Below the pieces are notes generated by a model. That model searched no databases. It was given only the letters and a program-made list of their open reading frames with translations, and had not been told where the DNA came from. The position numbers and the translations under genes were made by a program. DNA of 18,380 bases from Entamoeba invadens IP1 (lineage: Eukaryota; Evosea; Mastigamoebida; Endamoebidae), in the NCBI RefSeq assembly GCF_000330505.1, contig NW_004440413.1, positions 27,570 through 45,949 of the forward strand. Direction: 5' to 3'. How positions within the stretch are numbered: position 1 is the first letter of the stretch; every line of letters starts with the position of its first letter. This document shows, piece by piece, positions 1 through 10,543 of this stretch.

Positions 1-847
1 GAGTGTATATCGTAAATGTGGTTTTTTTACACAAAAATGTAAAAATCGTACACTTTTTTGGTCAAATACCAAATGAATTCTGGATTCGACAATTTTTCCA
101 CTCAAAGCATTAAAAAACAGTGTTTAAACTTGAAAAGGACTTAAAAAATCATAAAGTCTTTACCAAAACAAGTCAACATATAGCCCAAGTTTTGCAAATG
201 TCATGGAATAAACTTTAATTAATTATTTTTTTTGTTAAAATGTTATTAAAATGTTATTTTTAATAAAAAAAATAATTTGTTATTATTAAAATGTTTTTGC
301 TTTATAACACAATTTCATTTTTTTTAATTTTTTGTTATTTCCAAAAATAAAACCTAAATTTACTCACTTAAGTGGGTTTATTCCAAATTAAGTACTAAAT
401 ATTGTCACTGAATATTATTTAATTATTTCTTACCAAAAACACCATAAGATCTATTTCAGTTTTAATTTATTATAATTTTTTAACTAATATTTATAAATTA
501 AAGTCTTGCATAAGGCAAAGTTTCACAAAAGGCAGAGTGTCTATACTGTAGTAAATTTTAAAAAATTTACTTTTATTACTAAGGTTTCGACCAGGATTAT
601 GGTTTCGACTAATAATTGATAATTTTTATACCATTTCAAAAACTAAATATAAAAAATTATATCTAAACCATTATTTTATAATAAATATGAAAACTTGTTC
701 ATTATTATTCAAATAGTATTTTAATGGTAAGTTGAAACTATAGTATTACATTTGTATTTTTTGTATAAAATTAATTTAATAAAAGTAATTTTAATTTGAA
801 TACGAAAAAAAATAAAATGATATTTATTTCACTTAAAAAACAATTGG
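1..847. other. AT-rich spacer upstream of the first gene
   Basis: No supportable coding region is present on either strand. The stretch is dominated by A and T runs. It contains a perfect hairpin at 550-571 (10-bp arms AGTAAATTTT/AAAATTTACT with a 2-bp spacer) and two copies of GGTTTCGAC at about 583-610. A TATA-like GATATTTA at 819-826 lies just over 20 nt before the ATG at 848, where Entamoeba core promoters usually sit, but it does not match the GTATTTAAA consensus closely. Confidence 0.6.
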
Positions 848-1855
848 ATGGCACGCCTTGAACCATTTTATTTACGAAACGTTGTCTTATATCTCCCAAA
901 ACTTTCAGACCTTGCCACTTTTGTTTGTATTAACAAAAAGTCTTGTGATGTATCACAGAGTTTGTATATCAATCCATTTAATCTTCCTCAAATCATTCCA
1001 ATTCAAAAGATTGTCACTTTATTTCCAAAATTGGAGACTTTGTACCTTCCTTATAAAGTTGACTATGATTTGTCTTTCTTAGAGAATTTGAATACTTTCA
1101 TCATTGAGTTACGACGAAATTACAAGACGCCAAAGTCTCAAGGCCCTTCAAAAAGTGTGACCTCACTCTTGTCGACAGAATGGTTTCCAAAACGTGTGAG
1201 GAAACTTCGCATCTTTGAAGAAGAAGTCTACACTTTTGCAGATAATATCAGCAAGTATGTGCAACTTAAAACCGTCACATTTGGGTTCAAAGAAAATGAT
1301 TATATGGAAGACTTCATAAAAATCATTACCCACAAAACTCTGAGAACTGTGACGTTTTCTGCTGCTGCGTGTAATGCCAATTTAATTTCCGCCATCGATT
1401 TTTCAGATCTGTCCGACACGCAATTTAATATTCAGTTCTTCGCTGCATTCAACTCGGAGTTGTCCATTGAAATAGTCGAAAAGCTTTCAAAACTCCCTCC
1501 AAACGTCTGTGTATACATCTCTTATCTTTCTGACACCATTTTGGATTCATTGTACAAAACAAAGAACATCACTTATCTCCCATTTCTAAGCGAAAAAGAA
1601 TTGTATCGTACAGTCACTAAAGTCCTCAACAAAAATTTGAACGACAAAAATCTCTTCTCTTTCATGCAAAAAGCTCTTCCAAAGGTAATCCAAGTCGTTA
1701 AAGACTTCACTCAACAAGACGAAAAAACGTCCGTTATAAAAGTTAACTTCACAAATTTGAAGGAGGAGTTTTGCATGGAAATAGTTGTTTTGTATAAAGT
1801 GCGTTTTGTGGAGCTCATAATGTCGAAAACCGTTAAAATTTTAAAGACGCGTTGA
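848..1855 (+). CDS. Entamoeba F-box-like / leucine-rich repeat family protein
   Basis: This is an intact 335-codon ORF with an ATG start and a TGA stop, clearly richer in G and C than its flanks. The N-terminus (residues 1-45, starting MARLEPFYLRNVVLYLP, then a conserved FVCINKKSCDV segment) resembles the short F-box-like head of a large Entamoeba family of uncharacterised proteins. The rest shows an irregular leucine/isoleucine/phenylalanine periodicity, for example LETLYLP near residue 62 and VRKLRIF near 117, consistent with degenerate leucine-rich repeats. No signal peptide or membrane segment is visible, so a cytosolic or nuclear protein is likely. If the F-box reading is right it could be a ubiquitin-ligase adaptor, but that is inference. 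It is the only undamaged conventional gene in the window. The start was chosen because it is the first ATG of the open frame and lies after an A/T-rich leader typical of short Entamoeba 5' UTRs. Confidence 0.8.
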   Translation: MARLEPFYLRNVVLYLPKLSDLATFVCINKKSCDVSQSLYINPFNLPQIIPIQKIVTLFPKLETLYLPYKVDYDLSFLENLNTFIIELRRNYKTPKSQGPSKSVTSLLSTEWFPKRVRKLRIFEEEVYTFADNISKYVQLKTVTFGFKENDYMEDFIKIITHKTLRTVTFSAAACNANLISAIDFSDLSDTQFNIQFFAAFNSELSIEIVEKLSKLPPNVCVYISYLSDTILDSLYKTKNITYLPFLSEKELYRTVTKVLNKNLNDKNLFSFMQKALPKVIQVVKDFTQQDEKTSVIKVNFTNLKEEFCMEIVVLYKVRFVELIMSKTVKILKTR

Positions 1856-2064
1856 AAAAAATTGAATAGCAAATTTTAAATCAATTTGTTTATGATTTAA
1901 AGTAAATTATAATTTTATATTGTATTTTTTTTAGTAAATCAATTTTCACACAAAGGTAAATTTAAAGACACAAGCAATAAAACTATAAAAATAATTATTT
2001 TAAAATGTTATTCAAATTAATTGGGTAAGTATTTTTCAAAACGCTCATAGTAAAACATGAACTC

Positions 2065-3371
2065 TTATTTCACCTCTTCTTCGTCAAATGAAAATATATA
2101 TCTTATCCTTTTCCTTCTCTTCTTCGTGCTTTTTCTCTTTTGGTTTGATGAGCTTTTTAATGTTTTCTTCAAACTCCTGTAATTATTCCATTCCAAAGTA
2201 TTTATAGATCTTTTTCGTTTCTCCGATTGGGTCTTTAGTCAGTGCAGAAAATGAAACGTCATAGATCTGTTTTTCACGCTGTGGATCCTCATTGACCCAT
2301 TTATCTCTCGCTGCAATTCCATTCTTCAAACACAGCCAAATGATTTTGATGGTATTATCATTGGTCCATTTAATATCATCAAGTCCAACATCACCCACAA
2401 AATTGCCACGAACTGCCAGGCACCCCGAAATCAGTCTTTTGAGCTCCGGAATGATTTCTCTGTGTATCCACAGGATTCTTCATTCTGTTGCATTCACAAA
2501 ATTGAAGAAGTGCAGGGGCTCCACAAGGTGAGAAACTGCTTTCAAACACAAGTGGATTTTTCATTTTCTCATTTATTTTCGACTTGTCGGTGTCATACCA
2601 GGGACACTCCTTTTTGTCCAGCAAATGCATTTTAAACTCGTCCATTAACCCGTCATACACAAATTTGAAATATACGTTCCAGAGGTGTTCTCTATAGTGT
2701 TCGAGTCTGGGAAGACTGAGCGAGTACGTCCACGAAAATCCAATCATCTCTTGGAAGAACAGTTCTTCTTCACAATGTTCCACGTCTAGTTTATGTCGTT
2801 TGTTGAGGTCTTCATTTAGCATCGGCTCGATCACTCTCTTTCAATAGTTGAGACGACTTTCAGAGGACATTGTCTTGCTCCCTGGACACAAGTGTTCGTA
2901 CATTCCAATAGAAGTCGCGTATTGGATCCGATGACATCACAGAATGTGCAAAAGTAGAGCCACTGCGTGGCATAGACACTATAAATAATGGATTTTTGAT
3001 CTCTACTTTTTCAAGGTTTTCTTTGTCTATTTCTTGCTCATATAAAAAGCGCAAACAAACACTGAAATTGCCTACACAGTATTTAAATACATTTTTAAAC
3101 ATCTGAGAGTTCGGATCAAAACAGCCAGCAAAGAATTCTCGTACAGCTTGTTTAAATGGGTAGATTCTAATTGAGTGTGATACCTTTGTGGTAAAGTCTT
3201 GTACTCTTTAGTGTGTGTTGGGTCAAGTTGACACATCAACCGAACGGCATTTTCCTGTATCTTTGCATATATTGAATTAAAAGCAGACTCGGGTAATTCA
3301 GTGAGGAAATATTTGTTTGAAGTATCAAATTTGTATTGTTCAACATTGGTGAAAACAAATGTTTTGCTCAT
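2065..3371 (-). pseudogene. Sulfotransferase (PAPS-dependent) pseudogene
   Basis: On the minus strand a full-length sulfotransferase of the Sulfotransferase_3-like type can be followed from the ATG at 3371 (MSKTFVFTN) to a TAA at 2065-2067. The 5'-phosphosulfate-binding loop is intact (FIVSMPRSGST, PRSGST at 2953-2970). The 3'-phosphate-binding segment reads RILWIHREIIPEL at about 2441-2479, and the C-terminal helix plus a final FSFDEEEVK are still readable. The frame changes four times, at about 3140-3215, 2900-2925, 2530-2545 and 2105-2120. In-frame stops lie at 2841-2843 (TGA), 2480-2482 (TGA) and 2183-2185 (TAA), so no functional protein can be made. Entamoeba sulfotransferases transfer sulfate from PAPS to lipids and sterols; cholesteryl sulfate made this way is linked to encystation. 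This copy is a relic of that family. Its exact substrate cannot be told. Confidence 0.88.
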
Positions 3372-3387
3372 TTTGAATATGAATAGA

Positions 3388-3396
3388 TCTAAATAC
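3388..3396 (-). promoter_or_regulatory. Relict TATA-like core promoter of the sulfotransferase pseudogene
   Basis: Read on the minus strand, GTATTTAGA lies 17-25 nt before the pseudogene ATG. It differs by one base from the Entamoeba TATA-like GTATTTAAA. ATTCA-containing sequence between it and the ATG could be the initiator. This is a motif match only. Confidence 0.35.
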
Positions 3397-3398
3397 AA

Positions 3399-3784
3399 TT
3401 TAAGGTTGTTGATAATATTTAATAGAGTTGGAAATTAATACTTTAAAAAACAATTAATGTTATGTTTTAATGTATTTTCAATTTTTTTGAATTAAAATTC
3501 AAGTTTATATTTTTGTCATTTGTTACGAAATATAATGATACCATAATTTTTTAAGTTGGTGAAAGTTATACAACAGTAAGGATTATTGAGTAAAACTTTC
3601 AAGTGTTCATGATAAACCAATAAAAATAAATAATTCATTTATACAGTCATAACAAAAAGGTGTCTAGTTCGAAAAAACCCGTCTTGAAAAAAACGAATAA
3701 ATTAATTGGTATTTTTCATCAAAATGTTATTATTATGTTATATATAACAAAAATAAATAACAAAAGGGAATAACAAAAAATGAG
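3399..3784. other. AT-rich spacer
   Basis: This spacer separates the sulfotransferase relic from the AT-hook gene. I see no ORF, RNA gene or repeat of note in it. Confidence 0.5.
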
Positions 3785-4305
3785 TTAATTTGCTTTTCGG
3801 GGTCGACCTCTTGGGTTTTTTGGTTTCTTTTCTAATATTGATTTTTCTTCAGGAGTCTTGTTTATACTGCCTTTTTTTATTCCTCTTGTAGATTTGGGTT
3901 TAGGGGGTTCGAGCTTCAAATACAAACGTATTTTAGACAGACTTTCTTGGTTGATTTGTTCGTCGACTTCGCAGTCTAACAACAATTGTACTTCGTCGTC
4001 GATGTTTAGATCGTTTGTTTGATGAGTCTGTTTTTTTTCGCAGTTCACAAACTTTAATAGCTGTTATAGAAACCCTAGGAGTTGGAAGGTCTTCATATTT
4101 AAACCTTCTTTTTAGTTTTATTGGAGTTATTGAACTAAAAAAAAATAAAATTCAGATCCTTGAAAAATAGAGGGAATTCTTCCCTCAATCTTTTACACTT
4201 GAAGGGATCAACTTGAAAAAAGTACTCTTTCTTTTCCGAGTCGTATTTGAATGTTATACCCGCACCCACGATCAGGCGTTCGTCATTTTTGCCGTTTTTT
4301 GCTTT
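3785..4305 (-). pseudogene. Broken gene for an unknown protein with a C-terminal AT-hook
   Basis: Three coding-like blocks line up on the minus strand. Block 1 (4305 to about 4138) is open without an ATG and reads NGKNDERLIVGAG, then a lysine/phenylalanine-rich stretch. It ends at a T9-TAG (4135-4145) that looks like an Entamoeba intron 3' splice site. Block 2 (4133 to about 4039) reads SITPIKLKRRFKYEDLP and on to VCELRKK. Block 3 (about 4030-3785) is in another frame. It is acidic at first (DLNIDDEVQLLLDCEVDEQ), then basic, and ends GRPRKAN, whose GRPRK is an AT-hook core for minor-groove DNA binding (3797-3808). Blocks 2 and 3 meet at a run of eight T on the plus strand (4031-4038), where a one-base change would join them. 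No in-frame ATG exists, so the true 5' end is missing or lies beyond an unrecognised intron. The family is not recognised; a chromatin or transposon-related DNA-binding protein is possible. Sequencing error in the homopolymer is the main alternative. Confidence 0.5.
4170..4186. repeat. Near-perfect short palindrome
   Basis: GAGGGAATTCTTCCCTC has 6-bp arms GAGGGA/TCCCTC plus a partly paired centre. It lies inside the block-1/intron region of the AT-hook gene and has no known role. Confidence 0.4.
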
Positions 4306-6524
4306 TCAAAAACAGGGAGCCCCTCTTAACAATTTCCCAAAAAAACACTTGAGAAAAAAACAATTGTTTATTATCACCAATATTTTCACTAAAAGCAAAG
4401 TTAATTTTTGTTTTTTGTTACTTTTATTCCATTTGGTTCTTTAACCAACTTTTATTTATTTTTATAGTTTTTTTGTGAACAAATTTGGCAATAATGTATA
4501 CTGAAATAAAGACAAATTCAATTTAATTAATCCTTTAATATATAGTAAATTAATTATAAGTAAAATTAAATGTAATAGTTTATAATCAAGATAAATTTTC
4601 GTAAAATATTTTGTAATAAACATAACAAAATTTTTAATATAATTAACTATAATTTAATAGTTTAATAAAGTCAATTCATTTTTTTATAAACAATATAACT
4701 TCGAAAAAGATCGATGGACTATTTTATGAAATAAAAATATAATTGAATTAAAAAATATATAGTAAATTAACTATTAGTAAAAAACACTAAAAAACAAAAA
4801 CAATTTTGTTTATTTATAAAAATACATTGATGCAACAAAACAAAATGTATTAATATTATTATAAATTTTTAATGATTTATTATAATAAAAATTTATAACA
4901 TGATTGTTTCGTTTGTTAAATTGATCTTTAAAATAAATAATATATCAAAATGTGACATCAAAATATTTTTCAATTTATCAACACTTATTATAATTAAACA
5001 CGTATATTTTAATTAAAAATTGTATATATTATTTATGTTAATATATATACCAATTTAATTAAATCAATTACATTTTATCTTTTGCTTTTTGAAATTGATA
5101 CCATTTTTGGATTCCAAACCAAAAAAATAAATCTTCGAAATAAAAACAATTTCATATAATTTGCCTTTAATTCAAGTTTATTCTAGTCGTCACACGAATT
5201 AAATTAAATAAAACGGGTTAATTAAGACTTTTACAAAAACATTATATTTCAGAATAAATGTCAACCATATAATTGTCTATTTTTGTGTTGTTTCAAAAAA
5301 ACTTTTTTAAAAATAACAACAATAATTAAAAAAATGATGTTTAACTAGCCCGATTATGAACACAAAAAGCAACTCATTATTTACTTTATACAAAAGTTGG
5401 TTTGTAGAAAAATCTATTCAAAATGTTTTTTTATAAAAAATAGTAAAAAAACAAAACTCTAAAATAATTTTAAATAGTTTTTTTGTGAAAACAATATGAT
5501 AAAAATAATCAAAAACCGACGCAACTTAAGTTAAAATAAACTACACTATGTCTATTCCAGAGATATTTTTCACAAACAATATCATTTTGCATGCAAACAA
5601 AGGGGTTGAATGATAAATTCAATTTTTATTTTTGGTGTTTTATAAAGCAACTTATAAAAAGGACAAATAGCAATAAAAATTGAACAGTAAAATACGTATT
5701 TTATATAAATATATTTCTTCTAAATATCGCATAATCATTGATTGTTTATTTAATGTGGTAAAACAAAATTTAATTTGCTTCAAAAACTACAAAAATATTG
5801 AGAAAGAAAATGCAAATTGGGATTTAAAGAATCAATTTTAACTAAATTTTTAATTTGTTTAATTATATTGTAATTGTTTTAATTGTTTAATACGGCAAAT
5901 TGACGATTAGAAAAAAAAAACAACCTTTTTAAACTATTTATAAATTGTCTAATTTGTTTTTGTGTTTTTTTACAACATTTTATTGTTTTGAAAAATGTGG
6001 AACAATCCGATTGAAACAAATCAAATAAAGCGTTTTAGGGTTTTTAAATCTATCTCATATTATAAATTAATTTATATATTAATTACTTTATATTAGACTT
6101 TGTAAATTAGCAATAAACTATTTATGTTTATTTGGTTTTAAAAGACTTAATTTTAAATAAATAAAATTATTTATAATAATTTCTTTTTATTATGTTCAAT
6201 ATAATTAAAATATAATAAAGTGATACCTTTAATTAACTTTATTGATACTATTTCCAAAAAATTAAACTATAATAAATTATTTGTTGTTATATAATTATTG
6301 TAAACAATAATTGCCTGGTCATTTTTTAATGTAATAATTCCTTGGACGAGATTAAAGTAAATAATCAATACATTTCATACACAGAAAGTGGAAATTATAT
6401 TTAAAAAAACTATAACGAATAGTTTATTTATCATAATGTATAATAATTAAAGAGTAATGAAAGTGTATTTTTTGGATTTCAATTATCTCAAATACTTTAT
6501 TTTTCAAAAAACGATTTGTGTTGA
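4306..6524. other. Long AT-rich spacer without genes
   Basis: Over 2 kb of A/T-run sequence with stops in all frames. ORFs in it are short and of random composition. It contains a perfect 16-bp palindrome TAAAATACGTATTTTA at 5688-5703 and a repeated ATATAGTAAATTAA-type motif (about 4540 and 4757). No RNA gene was recognised. Confidence 0.55.
5688..5703. repeat. Perfect 16-bp palindrome
   Basis: TAAAATACGTATTTTA is self-complementary with no spacer. It could be a dimeric protein site or chance in AT-rich DNA. Confidence 0.5.
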
Positions 6525-7119
6525 AGTAATGCCTTTGCAAGAACTTCAACTTCCTCAGCCGTCGTCTCAGTTTTCAACCCGACCAAATGAGCAAGGTCAT
6601 TGTATCTCTGGTCTGCAACATATAAGTTGTACTTTGGACACTACGCCATCTTTCTTGAGATAACACCATTGTATCGAATAACATGTGGTGACAACATTGC
6701 AACAGATCGACCATATGGAAGATGGAAAGCAGGTCCTATTTTGTGAACCACTGAATGAACAACCCCAAGGAACGCGAAAACAAATGCCATGCCATCAATG
6801 GTAGCTGCATTGTGCATCTTCTTTCTTGCAACAAAACCCCGTTGAATGACTCGAAATAGTCGTCGAAGACTAATTTGACTACTTTTTTAGCAAGACCGTT
6901 TGTGTATTTATTGACTATAACTGAGACATAAGCTACAACAACACGGACTAAAACATTGATACCACAGTCTGCTAGAGCTTTCTTTATTAATGAGACACAG
7001 AACATTGGGTCGATGATAACAACTGATGGAATCACTGAATAATCTACAGGTGGACACTTTTTGCCAGTCTCAGTGTCTGGGATAACAGCAAGTGGAGTGA
7101 CTTCAGACGCCATGCCAGT
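6525..7119 (-). pseudogene. AdhE/ADH2 iron-containing alcohol dehydrogenase fragment (pseudogene)
   Basis: The minus strand encodes part of the C-terminal Fe-alcohol dehydrogenase domain of the bifunctional aldehyde/alcohol dehydrogenase that ends ethanol fermentation in Entamoeba. It starts at TTGMASEVTPLAV (about 7119-7080), a degenerate form of the usual GTGSEVTPF. It continues through DTETGKKCP, VIIDPMF, AYVSVIVNKYTNGLA and, after a frame change near 6825-6845, KMHNAATIDGMAF, FAFLGVVHS and HKIGPAFHLPYGRSVAM. It ends with TTAEEVEVLAKAL near 6525. Damage is heavy: besides the frameshift there is a TAG inside KMA*CPKY. Residues that normally bind iron are changed, with the usual GIDxxxH segment reading GINVLVR and the FHxPHG histidine replaced by tyrosine. 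The HS..HK histidine remains. Both the N-terminal aldehyde dehydrogenase domain and the extreme C-terminus are missing. The fragment abuts the myosin relic in opposite orientation. Family assignment is confident. Confidence 0.85.
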
Positions 7120-10100
7120 TGTCAAAGAACTCATGAAACAAATTTGTGAAAAGTACAAGAAACAAGCCAAGAGTGGTACTGAAGAATTTAAATTTGGTAA
7201 GATCAAGATTTTCTTCAAGGTTGGTGTTCTTGCTGAGATTGAAGAGAGGAGAAGAGTCGATGAGGAACCGCAACCAAGGACAAAGAAATTGAAGCCCTCA
7301 AGAAGAAACTTGCTGAAGAAATTGCAAAGATTGAAGCCGCTGAGAAGGTACTTTTGAAATGAAAATCAAGAACGTCGACTTGGAAGCTTAAGTCCAAAAG
7401 TTTAAAGAAGATATTGAGCCAAAGAAGGTTTCTCTTGACAAGGTGGATATGAAGTCACAAAAAGACATAAAACACATTGAAGAACTCCAAGGCGATATTA
7501 AGAGAGGAAAGGAAGACTTGAACAAGTTAACCACAGAGTACAACTAACTTGAAGCTGATAATCAAAGACTTCAAAATGGAATTACCGAACACAAAGCGAC
7601 TATTGCCAAGAAGGATAGTGTTATCACTGAGTTTAACAAAAACATTGAAAATAAGGAAGGCGAAATTTCCGACTTGAAGAAGAAGCTTGAAGCCGAAAAA
7701 GACAATTCAAAGGATCTCGAGACACAATTGCACGAGAAGGAAAACATCATTGCTGATTTGGAGAAACAAGTCAAGAAGTTGCAAAACACCATTTCTGATG
7801 TCAACGCACAGAATGAAGACACTGGCGCTGTTTTGAATGATACTAAAGACGATCTTGCCAATACTAAGAATGATTTGAAAAAGACTCAATTGGCTCTTGA
7901 TAATACCGAGAAGAAACTCGACCAACAAGTTGCTCAAAACAAGAAGGTTTCAGACGAGAGAGATGGGTATAACCAACAATTGCAAGCAGGGAAGACCAAG
8001 ACTGCTGCTTTGACCTCAGCCAAGAATGCAAGTGACAAGAAGATTTCTGCTTTGAACTCGGAGAAAGACGAATTAGAAGATAAGAACAGAAAACTTGATT
8101 CTTCCAATAAAGATGCTCAGAGAAAAATTGCTGAGTTGACAAAGAGAATTGAAGATGGACTTAATGACTCTGATATGTTGAAAGCACAGAAGGCCGACTA
8201 CGAAGCTCAAATCCAAGCGTTGAAAGATGACATGGAGAAGACTGAAAAAATTTGGCTGGTGCTAAATCTAATATGAACCAAAAAGACGTTGAAATTAATA
8301 ACTTGAATGAATAACTTGCCTAAACTGCTGATAACAAAGACAAGCTTGAATTTGATGCTGAGGACACGAATAGAAAGAAAGATGCTCAAGAAAAGCAATT
8401 GTCTCAATTGAAGGCTGACAATGACAATTTGACTAAGGCCAAATCTGTTGTCGATGCCAAATTAGAAGACGCTGAAAGAGAAAAAGCTGCTCTTAACGAA
8501 GAAGTTGAAGCCGCAAATGAGAAGTTGAGAATTGCTAAAACCGACTTGGGAAGAACCAAAGCCGAACTTGACCAACTCCAACAGAACTTTGACTATTTCA
8601 AGAAGAATGCCGACACCGATGCTGCTGATAAGAAGAAACTCAATAAAACTGTTAATGAGAGCAATAAAAAGATTGAGGAATTGAGTGCCAAAGTCGACAA
8701 ATTTACTCACAAGAACAAGAAGTTGCTGAAGCCAATGAAGAGTTTGAAACAGTCAAGAAAGACAAATTTGCAAAAGAAAAGGAGGCAAAGAAATTGAAAG
8801 CAGAAAACGACGAAATTAAAGAGAAGGTGAAGAACTTGGCGAATGACAAAGACCAACTTTCTTCTGAAAAGAAGAAGCTTCAAGACCAATATGACCAACT
8901 CATTAACTTAGTTTATGGACATGAAGATGAGACCAACAACTTGAATGGTTCAATCAAAAAGTTACAAAGAGACTTAGAAGCAAATAACACTGAGTTGACT
9001 GAATTGAGAGACAGAACAGCTAAAGACAAGAAGAAAATAGCCGATTTGGAACAACAAGTGCAAGACCTTAAAGATAGACCAGTTGGGACTTCAAATACTG
9101 ATCAAACTGAAGTCATCAAGAGAGACAACCAAATAGTTGATTTGGAAAAGGCAGTTGCTGCGTTGAAAGATCAGAACACACAACTTGATGCTGCTAAGAA
9201 GGATATAAAGAAGCAAGCAGTTGAAGACGCTTCGAAGATTGGGGATTATGAATCACAAATTAAGGCACTTGAAGCACAAAAGAAGATGGCATTGGACGAC
9301 AAAACTGATGATGAAAAGACTGCAGCGGACCAATTTAATAGAAGAAAGAATGTGGAAGACCAAGTTAAAGTACTCAATGCACAAGTCTCATCACTTAAAG
9401 TTTTAGTCAGTGCACCGGCTTCTGTTGCTTAAGAAGAAGAGAAGAACATGTTGAATACAAGAATTGCTGAAATTCAAGCCCAACTTGATGAAAAAAGACA
9501 GAAAGCTGACAGTGCAGTAGCTGCGAGAAAGGCTGCTGAGAGCAAATTGCAAGAAGTCCAGTTCAACTTGGATGAAGCAAATAACACTGAAGAAAAATTG
9601 ACTAAAAAGCAAATGACTTGACATTCCAAGTTGATCAACTCACTGATGAGGAGAAGAATGAAAAGGATTTGGAGGAAATGGACAAAATGGTTAACGACTT
9701 GGATGCTGAAGCCGACAAGGCACAGAAACAACTTGACACTGCAAATGATGACAAGGATGGTAATGAAGTGATGAAACAGAAATACCAAGACGAACTGAAG
9801 AGCGTTAGAACTGAACTTGATCAAGAAAAGAAAGACCACACTGAGACTTAATTGATTAAAGGAAAGTACAAGAAAGATATAGCTGAAATCATAGTCAGAG
9901 CTGAAACCCTTGAGAAGAACATCCAGATGGCTGAACAAGAGTATGTCAAGACTATGAGAGATTATAAAACCGCTTCTGAAGAATAGATGGGAACAAATAC
10001 TGAACTCGACGAAAAACAATACAAATGTGACAAACTTGAAGACGATATGTCCGAGATGAAGACTGAATTGAGGCAACATTTAAAAACAGTCGAAAAACTC

Positions 10101-10543
10101 TTATGAGAAAAAATTAACTGAATTGAATGAACAACTTGATCTTGAAAGAACCACTGCTCAACAGGCTAAAGCACAAAAGAAGAAATACGCAGACAAACTC
10201 AGAGAATCGAAACAGAAAAGAAAGAAGCACAAAACGAGGCTGTTTAGAAACAAGCTAAACAGTATGACAGAAAGGTCGAAGAGGCTGAGAGATAGCTTGC
10301 AGAATTTGAACAAAAAGAATCTTCATTCAACACTCAAATTGGTAAGACACAACCCGATTTGAAGAAGACTCAACAATCGGTCAGAGACGGTCAATTGAGA
10401 ATTGCCGAGTTGGAAGACAGGTCAGAAAGGCCGGTGAAGATCTGAACAACAAACAACTTGAAGTTGGTCGACTGAGTGCAATTACTATTGATGACTAAGA
10501 ACATTTCGATTTAAGTAAAACACAAAAAGACAAGGATAAATAA
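7113..10543 (+). pseudogene. Myosin II heavy chain pseudogene (motor end plus coiled-coil tail)
   Basis: The relic starts near 7113 with the end of a myosin motor/converter: KELMKQICEKYKKQ, then FGKIKIFFKVGVLAEIEERRR, matching the TKVFFKAGVLA..EE pattern that closes myosin II heads. The IQ/neck region is absent. After residues VDEE the sequence passes directly into a tail of about 1,090 codons rich in Lys, Glu, Gln, Asp and Leu with clear heptad spacing. The tail runs to a terminal TAA at 10541-10543 (KDKDK*). Frame changes lie near 7270, 7355, 8245-8251 (A run), 8700, 9608, 10090, 10205 and 10422. In-frame stops are TAA at 7389, 7545, 8312, 8321, 9430, 9849 and 10496, and TAG at 9984, 10245 and 10293. 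Intact myosin II uses actin and ATP for motility, cytokinesis and surface capping. This copy lacks the ATPase core and could not function. An intact paralogue elsewhere in the genome is expected. Confidence 0.88.

Noticed and set aside
4247..4444. 65-codon plus-strand ORF
   Set aside because: Its first half is antisense to the AT-hook gene blocks, and the rest is Phe/Leu-rich AT sequence.
6457..6663. 68-codon plus-strand ORF
   Set aside because: Antisense to the C-terminal part of the AdhE fragment.
9474..10079. 201-codon minus-strand ORF (and similar ones at 7571-8898)
   Set aside because: Leu/Phe/Ser-rich antisense shadows of the Lys/Glu-rich myosin tail.
7389..10498. Alternative genetic code with TAA/TAG read as glutamine
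   Set aside because: The same region has eight frameshifts, and the clean gene at 848-1855 and the transposase behave as standard-code genes. A pseudogene with a C-to-T bias is simpler.
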